From positions 1 through 31,757 of the forward strand of contig JAIPMN010003684.1 in the NCBI GenBank assembly GCA_020650975.1: a DNA stretch of 31,757 nucleotides, given 5' to 3'. Positions within the stretch are counted from its first letter, which is position 1, and each line of letters starts with the position of its first letter. The notes under the pieces are model-generated. The model was not told the DNA's origin. It saw nothing but the letters and a program-made list of their open reading frames with translations, and ran no database searches. Both the position numbers and the translations under genes were made by a program. Source of the stretch: Apostichopus californicus (taxonomy: Eukaryota > Echinodermata > Holothuroidea > Aspidochirotida > Stichopodidae). Positions 22,275 to 31,718 of the stretch are shown piece after piece.

Positions 22275-24347
22275 GCAAATATTGTATAGATCATGTCTAA
22301 GTCAATTACTCTTTATCTTTACATATTTTTTAGTATATCAGAAACACTCTTTCACTTTAACACGAAATAAATATGAATTTGAATCAAACGAATCATATTG
22401 AAACAGCCATGTGCCTATAATTTATGATACTCTTCCGCGAATGACGTGTATTGTAAACAAAGCGCATCTCTCAGCGTGAATTGTTTAGCTTAAGGGTACA
22501 TTATGCATTGTACAGCAAAGTCAGAACCGCCTTTGTATTGCTGGTGATTGGGTATATTATTGTCGTTAAGAGGTTTTCCACCTCATAAAGATATGTATAT
22601 TCAAATATATATATATATATCAAAAGTCATCGAAGAGTTGTATTCTTCTACGCATCTATACGCATTGTATTATCCTAATAGCCAAAAAAAAACAGAAACA
22701 AATACTCATTTACAGGTTTGGAAGTTGAATCTATATAAGAAAAAGATTTATAGTTCGTTTCGTCACCTTCTTTTGTTTTTACTTTGATTGTATTTGCATA
22801 TATTAAAACTACCAATTTCTATAACTAACAATTAATCGCAATAATGTTTTCATTGTAACATGTAACTTTTCTGTTCCTTTTCTTCAGTGGTCTACATATG
22901 TCGTTCATATTGCTTCTGCACTGAGCAGAACTACCCTTATTAAAGATGACAATAATAATAAAAAAAGAAAAAATACGTTTGAACCATGCATATATAAGTA
23001 CGTATGTAAGGTCCGTGGTTTCAGACCTTTATAAACTGACATGTTTTACCAGACTGAAAGTTGTAAAGAAAATTAAAAAATCATTGCGATATAGTGTACG
23101 AAAAAGTTGGAGGGCCTGACGTTTCGATCCTATAAGTATAAGATCCTTGTCAAAGGTAAACCATTTCTCAATATATTTGTTTAATTCCCCTTATTGCTAT
23201 ATTTTAGAAACGTTTTCATCCATTTTCTTTGTAATGTAAATAGTCCTGGAAGAAGAGATTAAACCCATACTGCTTTTCTAACGGATAATGAACTTTAAGT
23301 CACATATTTACATTAATATGTCGAAGATTTTAAAATTCTCCGGAGTTCTTTTGTATACGACTATACTGAAAGCCATTAACAGCGACGGACAATGGGCTTT
23401 GCTAATGTTCTCAGACCGTTTTAAGAGGAAACGGAAATGAAACGACACGCCTGGTATTATTGAATTCAAAAGACTCCAGTTTACTTAGTTTAATCGATCT
23501 TCGTTGGCTAGAGAGAGTCTTGTTGTTTGACTAAACAACAAAATAGGCGGGAGACAAGAATTGAATCTTAAAATTGGCGACGATTTTTTTTTTGTGTTAT
23601 TAATAATGCCCTTTAACTGGGTCCTTGCGCTCTTCATTGTATAATCTTTTATTCACATACTATGTCCATTAAAGTCGACCTTACAAGAGCATATATATTA
23701 CATCAATATTATAACATTTATTGATATTTGGGGAAAAGATCAAATTTGTTGAAATAAAACATTCGAACATATTTTTGAAAGTTTTGTTACCATTTGTCTT
23801 ATCATTCATTTCACTGTGCAAAGTGTCTCTTTCTTGTACATATATTTTCTTTGATTAAGCATGACTATGAGAGTTTTCATATGTATGTCACTGTATCTTC
23901 TTAATGTGTCGGGTAATAAGTCTGAGAGATATATTCGAGCACTAGAATTCTGCATTATTTTTATATTAAAAGGACAGGATAAACCTAACATATTGATCCA
24001 CATCCGTGAAAATTCTTCTGGGAAATTCTTCACGAAAATGTTCCCTACATTAAAATTCACAAAACAAGAGAAATAGCTCGCCAAATTCGAATGAAGTCAT
24101 TTTCAATGCGATAACTGTAACACATTTCCCAATAGCTCGATTCACATGAGATAACGATGTAGTTGATTTTGACACAGAGGAAGTATTATTTTACTAAAAA
24201 CCACGCGTATTAACAACTTAAATGCATACGCACGAAAAGCTGTCAATTTCTCAAACAGTGTCCCATTTGAGACCATCTTTATTATAGGTCTCTTACTTAT
24301 AGCCATCTATAATTCGGCCTTAAACGTTTCCAACCAATTCTATATAG
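22275..24347. other. AT-rich non-coding stretch
   Basis: No supported gene. A (TA)n microsatellite lies at about 22604-22619. An imperfect palindrome at 23115-23156 (CCTGACGTTTCGATCCTATA facing TATAAGATCCTTGTCAAAGG) has an exact TATA/TATA core flanked by GATC on both sides. It resembles a short dispersed repeat, but only one copy is present here. Opposite-strand open frames at 23806-24084 and 23861-24076 overlap each other and show no domain. Confidence 0.5.
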
Positions 24348-24400
24348 GCATGCACACTGCCTAGTGTGCATGCAGTGTCCACACTAGGCCCACTGCATGC
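24348..24400. repeat. Three interlocking inverted repeats (alternative hairpins)
   Basis: Within 53 bp three stems compete. GCATGCACAC (24348-24357) pairs with GTGTGCATGC (24364-24373) around six bases. CCTAGTGTG (from 24360) pairs with CACACTAGG downstream. GCATGCAGTG (24368-24377) pairs with CACTGCATGC (24391-24400). Each stem is perfect over nine or ten pairs, and the stems share bases, so only some can form at once. This could arise by nested slippage and template switching at CACTGCATGC-like words. It is unlikely to be random. Confidence 0.85.
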
Positions 24401-24738
24401 ATAGTGAAATGGACAACTTGTTTACCCATGAGTACAACATCTCATCACAAGCCGTGTACCTTTTTCGAGCACGTTTGGTGCTATGAATCCATCCTGGTTT
24501 TATTTCTTTAACTGGAGACCTACAAAATGGTTCCTAAAAATTGAATTTGCTCTGCGCTTATCAGTCTTCTTACGATCTTACAGTCTTATCTTATAATATT
24601 GTAGAGGATGAAATCACACAAGCACATCCTTTGAAATACTATATTTAACTTTTCAAGGTTACACAGGCAGCAATTCACCCTGATAATATGATCACACATA
24701 CCTCACGACTAGTGGTGTATTGTGTGCTGACTGTGCTG

Positions 24739-24904
24739 CAGTCGTAATGTGTGTGTAGTCACAACGTCTTCATCAGGGGAGTCTCGTGTAACTATATGTA
24801 ACCTTGCGGTCATGACCGGGTGAACCTAGTACTGCATGTCTAGCTTTGCGCCATTCCAGTCGTAATGTGTTTGTAATCATACTGCCTTCATCGAGTGAAT
24901 CTCG
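24739..24904. repeat. Diverged 48-bp direct repeat, 118 bp apart
   Basis: CAGTCGTAATGTGT at 24739 and again at 24857 start two aligned 48-bp blocks that end in the same CTCG (24786 and 24904). They share GTCGTAATGTGT, TGTA, TCAT and CTTCATC between scattered substitutions. The blocks lie just before the palindrome and minisatellite and may be remnants of a longer 118-bp tandem unit. Confidence 0.75.
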
Positions 24905-24936
24905 CTCGGAGTGTGTAAATTTACACACACAGCGAG
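24901..24936. repeat. Hairpin around a perfect 18-bp palindrome
   Basis: GTGTGTAAATTTACACAC at 24911-24928 is perfectly self-complementary. The flanks extend the pairing: CTCGCT on the left (24901-24906) faces AGCGAG on the right (about 24931-24936), with a small bulge. The structure marks the junction between the direct repeat and the decayed front of the 22-bp minisatellite. It may reflect cruciform-driven rearrangement. Confidence 0.85.
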
Positions 24937-25320
24937 CAGTATATAGCTAAACGAAGATAAGAGTTTAGTAAATGAAGGACATAATATCAGTTCATAGCCC
25001 AGCTACAGAAGAAGAGCAGCCAATGGCCGCACACAGTGAACGATAACTATTTAGCAAAAAACTGAAGATTAGAGAGAGAGAGAGAGCTCAGTAGATGGGA
25101 AAGCAGTCAAAAGCTATACAGAAGAGGAAAAGTCAATATAGCTTTACACAGCGAGCAGTCAATAGCCTCACACAGAGAGCAGCCACTGTAGCTAAAGGAA
25201 GAAGGGAACACGGGAAAACAGTGCATAGCTATAGAAGAAGGCCTTTATATAGTCCCAAACAGGATTTCTAGATGAAGAAATGAGATTATCATAGCTGGCA
25301 AATGTTAAATCAGTCAATAG
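24930..25320. repeat. Degenerate leading part of the AGCAGTCAATAG minisatellite
   Basis: Scattered relatives of the downstream unit occur at irregular spacing: ACAGCGAGCAGTATATAGCTA near 24929, AGCAGCCAATGG near 25015, AAGCAGTCAAAAGCTA near 25099, CAGCGAGCAGTCAATAGCC near 25148 and GAGAGCAGCCACTGTAGCTA near 25173. A separate (AG)n run lies at about 25071-25086. I read this as the old, eroded edge of the array at 25321-25564. Confidence 0.65.
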
Positions 25321-25564
25321 CTACAGGACGAGCAGTCAAAAGCTACAGGGAGAGCAATCAATAACTACACGGAGAACAGTCAATAGCTACAGGGAGAGCA
25401 GTCAATAGCTACACTGGAAGAGCAGTCAAAAGCTACAGGGAGAGTAGGCAATAGCTACAGGGAGAGCAGTCAATAGCTACATGGAGAGCAATCAATAGCT
25501 ACAGGGAGAGCAGTCATTAGCTACAGGGAGAGAAGTCAATAGCTACAGGGAGAGCAGTCAATAG
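25321..25564. repeat. 22-bp minisatellite, eleven units
   Basis: Consensus CTACAGGGAGAGCAGTCAATAG repeats from 25321, with units starting at 25343, 25365, 25387, 25409, 25433, 25455, 25477, 25499, 25521 and 25543. All are 22 bp except the fifth, which is 24 bp (CTACACTGGAAGAGC). Three units (25387, 25455, 25543) are identical to the consensus; the rest differ at one to four bases. The 22-bp unit is not a multiple of three, so no repetitive peptide runs through the array. A further broken copy (CCTCACAAAGCTAGCAGTGATTATAG) follows at 25565. There are no unique spacers, so it is not a CRISPR array. Confidence 0.96.
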
Positions 25565-25590
25565 CCTCACAAAGCTAGCAGTGATTATAG

Positions 25591-27929
25591 CTGAACGAAG
25601 AAATCTAGTGACCGGGAACACATTTAATTGGTAGAGAAAGGGAGCAGCTAGTAAATAAATATACCAGGGGTTCAGCCGAAAGAAGATCTTTACGAAAAGA
25701 ACGACATCAATTCTTTTGGGAAGGGGTTGGAGGGGGGCACACGAAAAGAACTTTCCAGTAACATAGATTACATTTTTTTCCATTTTGACCTGATTGACTA
25801 TTGCCAATCATTTTTAAAATGCCAAAGTTACCTTTCTCCTCTGAGTATAATGTCGGTCCCTGTCTCTTCTTCTTCCTTTCATCACTTTGTGAATTTCCGA
25901 CTTAATTATTAACCCATCTTCATCTTCGATTATCTTATTTCATACCTTTGGGATACCCAAATTTGTTATTCAATGCATGAAAGAGAGAAATTTCCTTGAT
26001 AAGAGAGAATTTTCAATTTCAGCGACAAGTTTCCGTACAGAGTGATATTTTTCAGAGGGGGAAGAAAAGAACTTCACAGAAATATCTCTCAACTGGTATA
26101 CTAGATTTGAAACGAGTGTAAAGAATTGTTCAACTGTTTAGCTTGTATAAAATTGATGAGCCCAAATGCACCTCCTCCGTGGACAATCGATCAGGATTTA
26201 AAGTAACAAAGGGGCACACTTAACCCCCCTTAGTGACAGCTACTAATTACTTATTTTAGTGACGGGAATCCCGATTGTCTCCAAACATTGCAATCTTTCT
26301 TCCATTTTCCCGTACCCAGGTAATATTTGGAAGAGCACAATTCAATATACGAACGTCTTACAAAAGTGACTTATTGACATAATAAGATTGATCTCTTCTT
26401 ACAGTTTAAGTTGGCGAAAATGAGGTCGAAACTATATAGGAGTATATGTAATGATCTGTGAAACATTTAAATATAAACTGGTGGGACTGATGATTTACGA
26501 TCATGTTTAATGCTGCATTTATTTTGTCGATTCTGCTCAAATCCGAATGAGTGGCATACACCGCCAATTTAAGAAAGTACCAGTTACCTGAGACTTATCA
26601 GTTTCTTTAGTCCATGCTACACAATCGCATCAGAAACGTTGGCAGTTTAGGCAACAATGTTTACAAGATGAGGCAAAGTATACAATGATTGATAGACGGC
26701 TATCATACGAAAGACGCTCGGTCAAGGAGATGGACCCCCTTTTCGACCTGATCAAAAGATTCAAAAGTATCATGATTACAATAAACTTGTATGTAGACGT
26801 AATTGCAGATCAAACTTTCCTTTTATATGGGGAAAGAAAATATGGCATTAAATATCATACCTTTTGCTTGTGTCTTAAGTAAAATATGTGGTTGTAAGCT
26901 ATAACTGTGTTCATAAGGCTGATAAAGACAAAACCGTATTGCAACGGCAGGGAAACCCGATAATTTGTTTTCAACTCGGGAAATCAAAGTCGTTCAGCGA
27001 ATCAGGACGAATATACCATATATTATATATATTAAGAACAGTATTGGCTTCCCTAAAATATAAACCTATTTTCTTGCCTCAGAATCAGGGCAAGAGAACT
27101 GTCATCTCAACCTACGTAGGGATTGAGAATTAAATGGCACATCGGGTCCCGTATGATTTACTTCACTTAACATAACAGTTTTTTTGCTACAAAACAAATG
27201 AAATAAATAATGGAGGTCTTTTCTGAGTTTGTTCCTATCTTACAAATGTATTACGATCGGACATGTTGAAATTGCCGGGCAAGACAGCTAATACTTGCAG
27301 CGATGCGCGTTATAATGGAGAACTTTACTGATGCTAAAAGATGAAAGAAAAAGATATAAACATTTTCTTGTACACTACTTTCAACACAGCAATTCAATGT
27401 TGTTTGGAAGAAGTGGTCAAGGTGTTGTCGGATATTCAATGAGATGCAAATGCTGTATATTCGGTTTTGGTTTTGGCTGACCAACTGTGTGTAAAGTATA
27501 CGTATAAAGTATAAACAGACCATTGAAATGTAAACTGTTATAATGCAACTTCTACATAATTCTACACCATATCATCTATGAAAAGTAAAGTCTGATTTCA
27601 ACTGTAAAAATATACATGCCATATCCTCTTGGCGATCACTGTAATGTAATTAATAACTCATAAAGTGGTACTTAACGTATAATTGGTCAATCATCAATTT
27701 TAGTGATTTGTTTTTTTGTTTAACACGAAAACACAACTCGTAAGAAAAAAATTTCATCTAATGTTACGGAAAAGTCATTTAAAATGGTGTCCTTCATTGA
27801 AGATCCATTAACACTTCACATGGCTCTTAAAGGGAGGCAAGACTCTATATAGTTAGTAAACAGCCCTCATGATGAAGGTGTATTTCGCCAGGGCGAACAT
27901 TTAGAAACAAACTTGCTTTGTTATTTTCG
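25591..27929. other. AT-rich non-coding stretch
   Basis: No supported gene. The open frames at 25517-25807 (minus), 25727-25912 (plus), 26685-26882 and 26888-27133 (plus) and 27251-27523 (minus, 90 codons) have no family signature. The two plus-strand frames at 26685 and 26888 sit close together in different frames without a recognised domain, so I do not join them. No array or foldback was noticed. Confidence 0.5.
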
Positions 27930-28415
27930 ATGTTGCTGATCGTGATATCAGTTTTGTTCTTGAGTTACTTTAGCTATTGATTGATGTTGCTGTTGTTGAT
28001 TTGTACATGATGTTTATATTGTCCCTGTTGTAGTTCATGTTTATCATGACATCGTTGTTGTTGATGTTGTTATCTGCTGTTTGTCGTCGCTGTTTGTTTT
28101 GTCCCTGTTGTAGTTCATGTTTATCATAATATCGTTGTTGTTGATGTTGCTATTTGCTGTTTGTCGTCGCTGTTTGTTTGTTTCTGTTGTAGTTCATGTT
28201 TATCATGATATCATTGTTGTTGCTATCTACTGTTTATTGTTGTTGTTTTGTTTTTGGTCGCAGATGATGCAGTCACTTTTGATAATGATATCGTTCTTGT
28301 GGTTGATGTTGCTTTTGCTATAAAGTTTTCTGATATAGTAGATTATGAAGATGCCGATGTTCATACTCATATTGTTGATCATGTTGATGATGACATCACT
28401 GTTGTTGTTGATAAG
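27930..28415. repeat. GTT/GAT-rich cryptic triplet block
   Basis: This block is dominated by TTG, GTT, GAT and TGC triplets on the plus strand and contains an 80-bp tandem repeat (28021-28250). Its right part (28260-28415) reads as GATGATGC, GTTGATGTTG, GTTGATCATGTTGATGATGAC and GTTGTTGTTG. Translation yields either leucine/valine-rich or aspartate/valine-rich low-complexity peptides (28117-28323 and 28248-28433), which are composition effects and not called as genes. Confidence 0.8.
28021..28250. repeat. 80-bp tandem repeat, nearly three copies
   Basis: GTCCCTGTTGTAGTTCATGT begins at 28021 and 28101, and a variant (GTTTCTGTTGTAGTTCATGT) begins at 28180, giving periods of 80 and 79 bp. Each unit continues TTATCAT, then an ATCGTTGTTGTTGATGTTG-type block, then CTGTTTGTCGTCGCTGTTTG. 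The third copy has an internal deletion and decays by about 28250. It sits within a longer triplet-rich block and probably expanded from it. Confidence 0.9.
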
Positions 28416-29166
28416 TTTACGCTAAAGTACTAAAAGAGCTAATTCAACAAGCTAACAACCGATAAAGAATAGCTTACCACGATTATGACGTGTTGCCTTC
28501 CTGCATGTCACAGTTGCTTATTGGAAGGCTGTTTGTCTATACATCTTAACTGTTTTCAGCTTTATATTTGAAAGATGGCTTTGCTTGCAGCTGCTGCTGG
28601 GATAATAATCAACAAGTGACATTACGCAGCCTACACAAAGACGGCAGACAAATAAACATGGACTGGAGGGAAGACATTATGACAGACCTGAGATAACATC
28701 TTAGGACAATTGTAACAGTTGGAGGCTTGAACTGAAGTAAAAAATGGCTACTTCTGTTTGCATCGTAACTTCTTTGGTTATGAAATATACTATTATACAT
28801 AATTTACATTTTACCATAACGCAAGCTAATAAACACTAATGTATAGTTTTAAGTTGCTGCATTATAGTCACTATAGACCCTGTTTCAAATTTTGTAAGCG
28901 TCTCTCACTTTTTGATGTATCACAAAACACTAAGAGTTGACCTACCACACTGTTATAATAGTTGTAACGAGCCTAGCCTACTTCGCTAATAAGAAGCCCG
29001 GTGTGAAGCGTTTATTAACGTGTAACAGTATACGTAATTGATAGCTAATTGCACATGTTTGAACGAAAGAAAAATATTCAAAATTGCCTAAGAACTATGA
29101 GTATTATGATACATTATAGTCAAGTCCATATACTAAGTTTAAATTGTTTCAACAAGATGTCCTGGT
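28416..29166. other. AT-rich non-coding stretch before the minus-strand LINE
   Basis: No supported feature. The open frame at 28609-28800 (minus, 63 codons) is unrecognised. The LINE tail begins at 29167, and the bases left of it (CCTGG) show no obvious duplicated target sequence. Confidence 0.55.
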
Positions 29167-29181
29167 TAATAATAATAATAA
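29167..29181 (-). repeat. (TTA)n LINE tail
   Basis: Five TTA/ATT units on the minus strand end the element, directly after AAGTTCAATT. Microsatellite tails in place of poly-A are typical for CR1/L2-like LINEs and fix the 3' boundary of this insertion. Confidence 0.9.
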
Positions 29182-29194
29182 ATTGAACTTATAA

Positions 29195-29227
29195 AGCGCT
29201 AAAATCTACGGAGTATTCAATAGCGCT
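29195..29227 (-). promoter_or_regulatory. LINE 3' stem-loop
   Basis: AGCGCTA (29195-29201) and TAGCGCT (29221-29227) form a perfect 7-bp stem around 19 bases. The stem overlaps the last codons and stop of the reverse transcriptase. L2-like LINEs are known to carry a conserved 3' hairpin bound by their own polymerase; assigning that role here is inference from position and form. Confidence 0.65.
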
Positions 29228-30053
29228 GTACAACCCTAATAGAACGCCAACTTGAAAAATGAGTCTTCAAACAAGACCTGAACTGACTGAGAGTGGGAGA
29301 ACTCCGCACAGATATGGGCAGACCATTCCAGAGCTTGGGCCCGGCTGATGGAAAGGCACGGTCGCCATAGGTTTTCAGTTTAGTTCTGGGAACAGTGAGA
29401 GAGTGTATTACTAGAACGCAAGGTATAACGAGTATTGACCTGGAAGGACAGATCGTCTGACAAATAGGCGGGTGCCATTCCATGAATGCACTTATACACC
29501 AGGAGCAGTACTTTGAAATTAATTCTGAATTCAACAGGCAACCAGTGCAAAGAGTGGAGGATACTCAACGATGGTGTGTTGAAGTCATAGCAGTCTACAA
29601 CAAGCCTGGCTGCGCTGTTCTGCAGACGTTGCAGTCTCTGAATCAGATATACCCTGGGATACCATGGATCAAACTATTGCAATAATCCAAGTGGCTATGA
29701 ATAAATGAATGAACCAAGGTGCTCATAGTTCTAGAAGACATATGTTTCCTAATCTTCTTTAGATTTAAAATATAATAGAAACCAGTCTTGCAAACTTTAC
29801 TGATATGTTTATCCATTTTCATGTGTTTGTCGAAAATAACCCCGAGGTTGCGGACTTGATCACAAGAAGCAATGGAAGCACCACCAACTTTGATAGACTT
29901 ATTGACGACCTTTGTGAGTTGGACTGGAGTGCCGAGAATAATGAACTCAGTTTTACTATCGTTCAGCTTCAATTTATGAGCAGCCATCCAATCCCTAATA
30001 TCAGAGATACAATTTTGCATAATAAACATTTTGTCTCTATCTTTACCAATTAA
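29217..30053 (-). pseudogene. Reverse transcriptase C-terminal region, two frameshifts
   Basis: Three minus-strand frames read on from each other. The first (to 29643) has DIRDWMAAHKLKLNDSKTEF (the L-x-L-N-x-x-K-T-E block), then VRNLGVIFDKHM (the L-G-V-x-x-D block) and HSHLDYCNSLIHGIPG. The second (about 29640-29380) continues IQRLQRLQNSAARL and LHWLPVEFRINFKVLLLVYKCIHGMAPAYL. The third (about 29400-29217) gives KLKTYGDRAFPSAGPKLWNGLP and SQFRSCLKTHF. These are the successive thumb and C-terminal motifs of CR1/L2/Jockey-group polymerases. The first shift falls at GGGTATATCTGA, where an extra TA would explain it. The second lies near 29395. The catalytic F/Y-A-D-D motif lies upstream of the truncation and is absent. 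The amino acids are still very recognisable, so the copy is younger than the plus-strand remnant at 8.9 kb. Confidence 0.92.
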
Positions 30054-30057
30054 ACTT

Positions 30058-30793
30058 GACCTTTTTAGTTTGTGTTAATGGTCATATAGTTGCTTTCTAA
30101 TCTTTATTCCTTTAATTATTTAGATGAAACAATACAGCCGCCCATTTACTGTGAAAGGTGTCCCTTTATTAATGTACTTTGACTCAACTTTAATTGCTTT
30201 TTCGCGGGTCATTTGTACAACATTAATACTCATTAAAAATTGCAATATCCCTGGGGATATAAACAATTGATATCTGATCAAAACGGCTACATTTGCAAGT
30301 CTAGAGAACATAATCATGGAACGGGCTATAGTACGTCCACTAACATCGAAAATTGGACCGTTGTTGATTCCTGTTGTCATAAATATTAGTTTTTAACATA
30401 AGGTCAATTACTGGCAGAAATTGGTATCGAGGTGTCAGGTTATGAATAATGGAAAGTAACTAAATTTTTATCTGCTGAACATTTGTGCTATAATGAGCCG
30501 CGAATATCTGCTGTAATTACGTTACTAATTAAAGCGGACTACGTATAACAATGGATGCTTATCTACGAAATTCTTTCAACACAATCATACTCATACAGAT
30601 ACATTCTACTTTTCAAACAAACACTTTCATCAATACTGTGTACGGAATGAAGGATGAGTAGCCTGTACAGCTTCACGTGGACTTTTGCATGGTATACAGA
30701 AAGATACCTTGCGAAAGTGTGTTTAGTTGCATAATGCAAGGAGGTGTTTGATGTGGTCTCATACAAATTGACAATCCTGGTGGAAGCAATGCG
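30058..30793. other. Non-coding stretch with one unrecognised open frame
   Basis: The minus-strand open frame at 30120-30380 (86 codons) has an ordinary-looking amino-acid composition (IFDVSGRTIARSMIMFSRLA near its start) but matches no family I recognise. It lies upstream of the LINE in the same direction, separated by stops, so it is not clearly part of it. A second frame at 30563-30766 (minus) is also unassigned. No splice or promoter evidence was seen. Confidence 0.45.
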
Positions 30794-30840
30794 GACGGGG
30801 TGGGGGGGGGGGGGGTTGGGGGTGAGTAGTGGGAGGAGAG
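30794..30840 (+). repeat. G-rich tract with G-quadruplex potential
   Basis: GGACGGGG is followed by T, 14 G, TT, five G, then TGAGTAGTGGGAGGAGAG. There are at least four G-runs of three or more separated by one to eight bases, which fits the usual intrastrand quadruplex pattern on the plus strand. The 14-G run is a likely site of length error. Confidence 0.85.
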
Positions 30841-31718
30841 GGAATTATATGATATTGGGAAGCTTCAAATCAAAACGGCACACTGGTCCGTGTATTTAAT
30901 GGCTTGCAATGATTTCCCACCGTAGGTTCGTAAGCTGAATTTCGCAAGCGTACATTTGTAACCATACATCATTTACTTAGAGTTTTAAATTATAGTTTAT
31001 ATAAGCACATTTAACGGAATAAATTTCCACATATAACCACAAAGCAAAAAGGTCGATATTATTCTATCCGGATACACCATTCGACGTGTATTGTAGCATG
31101 CTACCGTAGTGTATAAGTTCCATATTGTAGAAAATAAGATCATAGCGTGTAAATAATTCTTCAAAAGTTGTTTTCTAAACAATAAGGAAGTGCTCATGTA
31201 CAAGGTTGTTACTTAAAATGAACCTACAAACATATGCCTGGCGCAAAGCCAAGTTGTATATGGTATATTTTAACCTATAACCCTTTTAACGAATCATGTT
31301 TCTTGTAAAACCTCGACATGTTGTTGGCGAGGCATGCCTACTTACTATCTTAATTTGTCTGGTTTGAAATGCTAACAATGTAATCACAGAGCTTTTCCCC
31401 CATTAAAAATATTGTTCCAAATTATCTTCTTTTTTTTTGGCGAAATACTGCAATTAAGTGACAATGCAGTCATTACGTTCTCCAAGGCAACTAAATCGAT
31501 ATGAATCGAGAGAACGCGAAAGTTTTTGAAAAACAAATTTTAAAGACCCCAAACTCACATGCAATTGATGATGAACAATGGTGTACTATACAACGGATAT
31601 TTAGGTAAGCAGTATGGTAGCGTATATAAAGATATTATATATTATTAGTATAGGTGCATCAACTTTATGACCAGTAGCATTGCTTAGTTGCATATTATTA
31701 ATATTTACGGTTATTTGC
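30841..31718. other. AT-rich non-coding stretch
   Basis: No supported feature. The open frame at 30997-31203 (minus, 68 codons) is unrecognised. A run of nine T lies at about 31430-31438. Confidence 0.55.

Larger units (their letters stand above)
29167..30057 (-). mobile_element. 5'-truncated CR1/L2-like non-LTR retrotransposon (LINE 3' end)
   Basis: Reading the minus strand, the copy starts just after the catalytic part of the reverse transcriptase and runs to the element's 3' tail. Features in order are the reverse-transcriptase remnant (stop at 29217), a 7-bp-arm hairpin at 29195-29227, a 3' UTR of only about 35 bp and a (TTA)n tail at 29167-29181. A short 3' UTR with a stem-loop and a microsatellite tail is characteristic of L2-like and CR1-like LINEs, where the polymerase recognises the hairpin to start target-primed reverse transcription. 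No target-site duplication was found. Similarity fades at about 30050-30057, and that truncation point is approximate. Severe 5' truncation is usual for LINE insertions. Two frameshifts show that it is dead. Confidence 0.93.

Noticed and set aside
25321..25564. The 22-bp array as a CRISPR or a coding repeat
   Set aside because: Units follow head to tail without spacers, and 22 is not a multiple of three, so neither reading works.
28117..28433. Leucine/valine-rich 'membrane protein' and aspartate-rich peptide frames
   Set aside because: Both are direct translations of the GTT/GAT triplet repeats in different frames.
29482..30053. Plus-strand open frames across the LINE
   Set aside because: They are antisense shadows of the reverse-transcriptase remnant, whose minus-strand translation carries the recognisable motifs.
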